A stretch of 13,610 nt of DNA from Proteobacteria bacterium UBA3588 (GTDB lineage Bacteria > Pseudomonadota > Gammaproteobacteria > Thiohalomonadales > Thiohalomonadaceae): NCBI GenBank assembly GCA_002376325.1, contig DFMR01000091.1, positions 1 through 13,610 on the forward strand, read 5' to 3'. The translations under genes and the position numbers were made by a program. Every line of letters starts with the position of its first letter. Position 1 is the first letter of the stretch. Of the stretch, positions 13,552 through 13,610 are shown piece by piece. The notes under the pieces were generated by a model that saw nothing but the letters and a program-made list of their open reading frames with translations, did no database searches and was not told where the DNA came from.

Positions 13552-13570
13552 ACAAATTATCGAAATTTGT
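13552..13570. promoter_or_regulatory. Small inverted repeat, possible operator
   Basis: ACAAATT (13552-13558) and AATTTGT (13564-13570) form a perfect 7-bp inverted repeat around ATCGA. It lies about 32 bp before a TATACT box (13602-13607) at the right edge, which has only a weak TTATGC at 13579-13584 as a -35. The geometry suits a regulator-binding site for a gene beyond the window, but a chance match is possible. Confidence 0.3.
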
Positions 13571-13610
13571 GACGAGCGTTATGCTTTACGGCGTTTATTT
13601 ATATACTAGG

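Noticed and set aside
1..13610. CRISPR array, tRNA or rRNA genes, transposase or integrase
   Set aside because: I saw no regularly spaced repeats with unique spacers, no cloverleaf-like sequence and no transposase motif on either strand. The palindromes found are single elements in gaps between genes.

Overview
The window is a GC-rich, densely packed chromosomal segment with no phage, transposase, CRISPR or RNA gene that I can see. The gene content and protein style suggest a gammaproteobacterium, probably of the sulfur-oxidising or purple-sulfur kind: a DsrS-like protein, a second Lon protease of the AsrA type, a fused MobA-MobB, NudF, and a Lys/Ala-rich histone H1-like protein. The taxonomic placement is inference from protein resemblance only.

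Layout, left to right. Bases 1-342 hold the 3' part of a Nudix hydrolase. Bases 493-4650 hold four co-directional genes: a MoxR-family AAA+ ATPase, a protein joining a zinc-peptidase-like HExxH domain to a VWA domain, a DsrS-like protein, and an unrecognised 182-aa protein that overlaps it by 4 bp. The first two junctions of this set are each filled by a different palindromic repeat, while the last junction is translationally coupled. Next come two housekeeping genes on the + strand: adk (adenylate kinase, followed by a GC hairpin) and hemH (ferrochelatase). The 255-bp gap between hemH and the convergent lon-family gene carries two more palindromic repeats of further types. The lon-like gene (6767-9163, minus) has a plausible sigma-32-like promoter about 130 bp upstream. 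A divergent, strongly expressed-looking small gene for an H1-like DNA-binding protein follows, with a near-consensus sigma-70 promoter and an intrinsic terminator. On the minus strand lies a molybdenum-cofactor pair, a fused mobA-mobB followed 15 bp later by moeA. Divergent from it is nudF (ADP-ribose pyrophosphatase), followed by a small 75-aa protein resembling rod/hook-type motility proteins. The window ends in an apparent promoter region for a gene outside it.

How the genes work together: mobAB and moeA act in successive steps of molybdenum-cofactor maturation (Mo insertion by MoeA, GMP attachment by MobA, with MobB as accessory). The MoxR/VWA set fits the general pattern of an AAA+ remodelling ATPase working with a VWA adaptor, here with two further partners of unknown function. 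It is the best candidate for an under-described system in this window. The remaining genes look like independent housekeeping units. No function was verified by database search. All family calls rest on motifs and remembered family resemblance.
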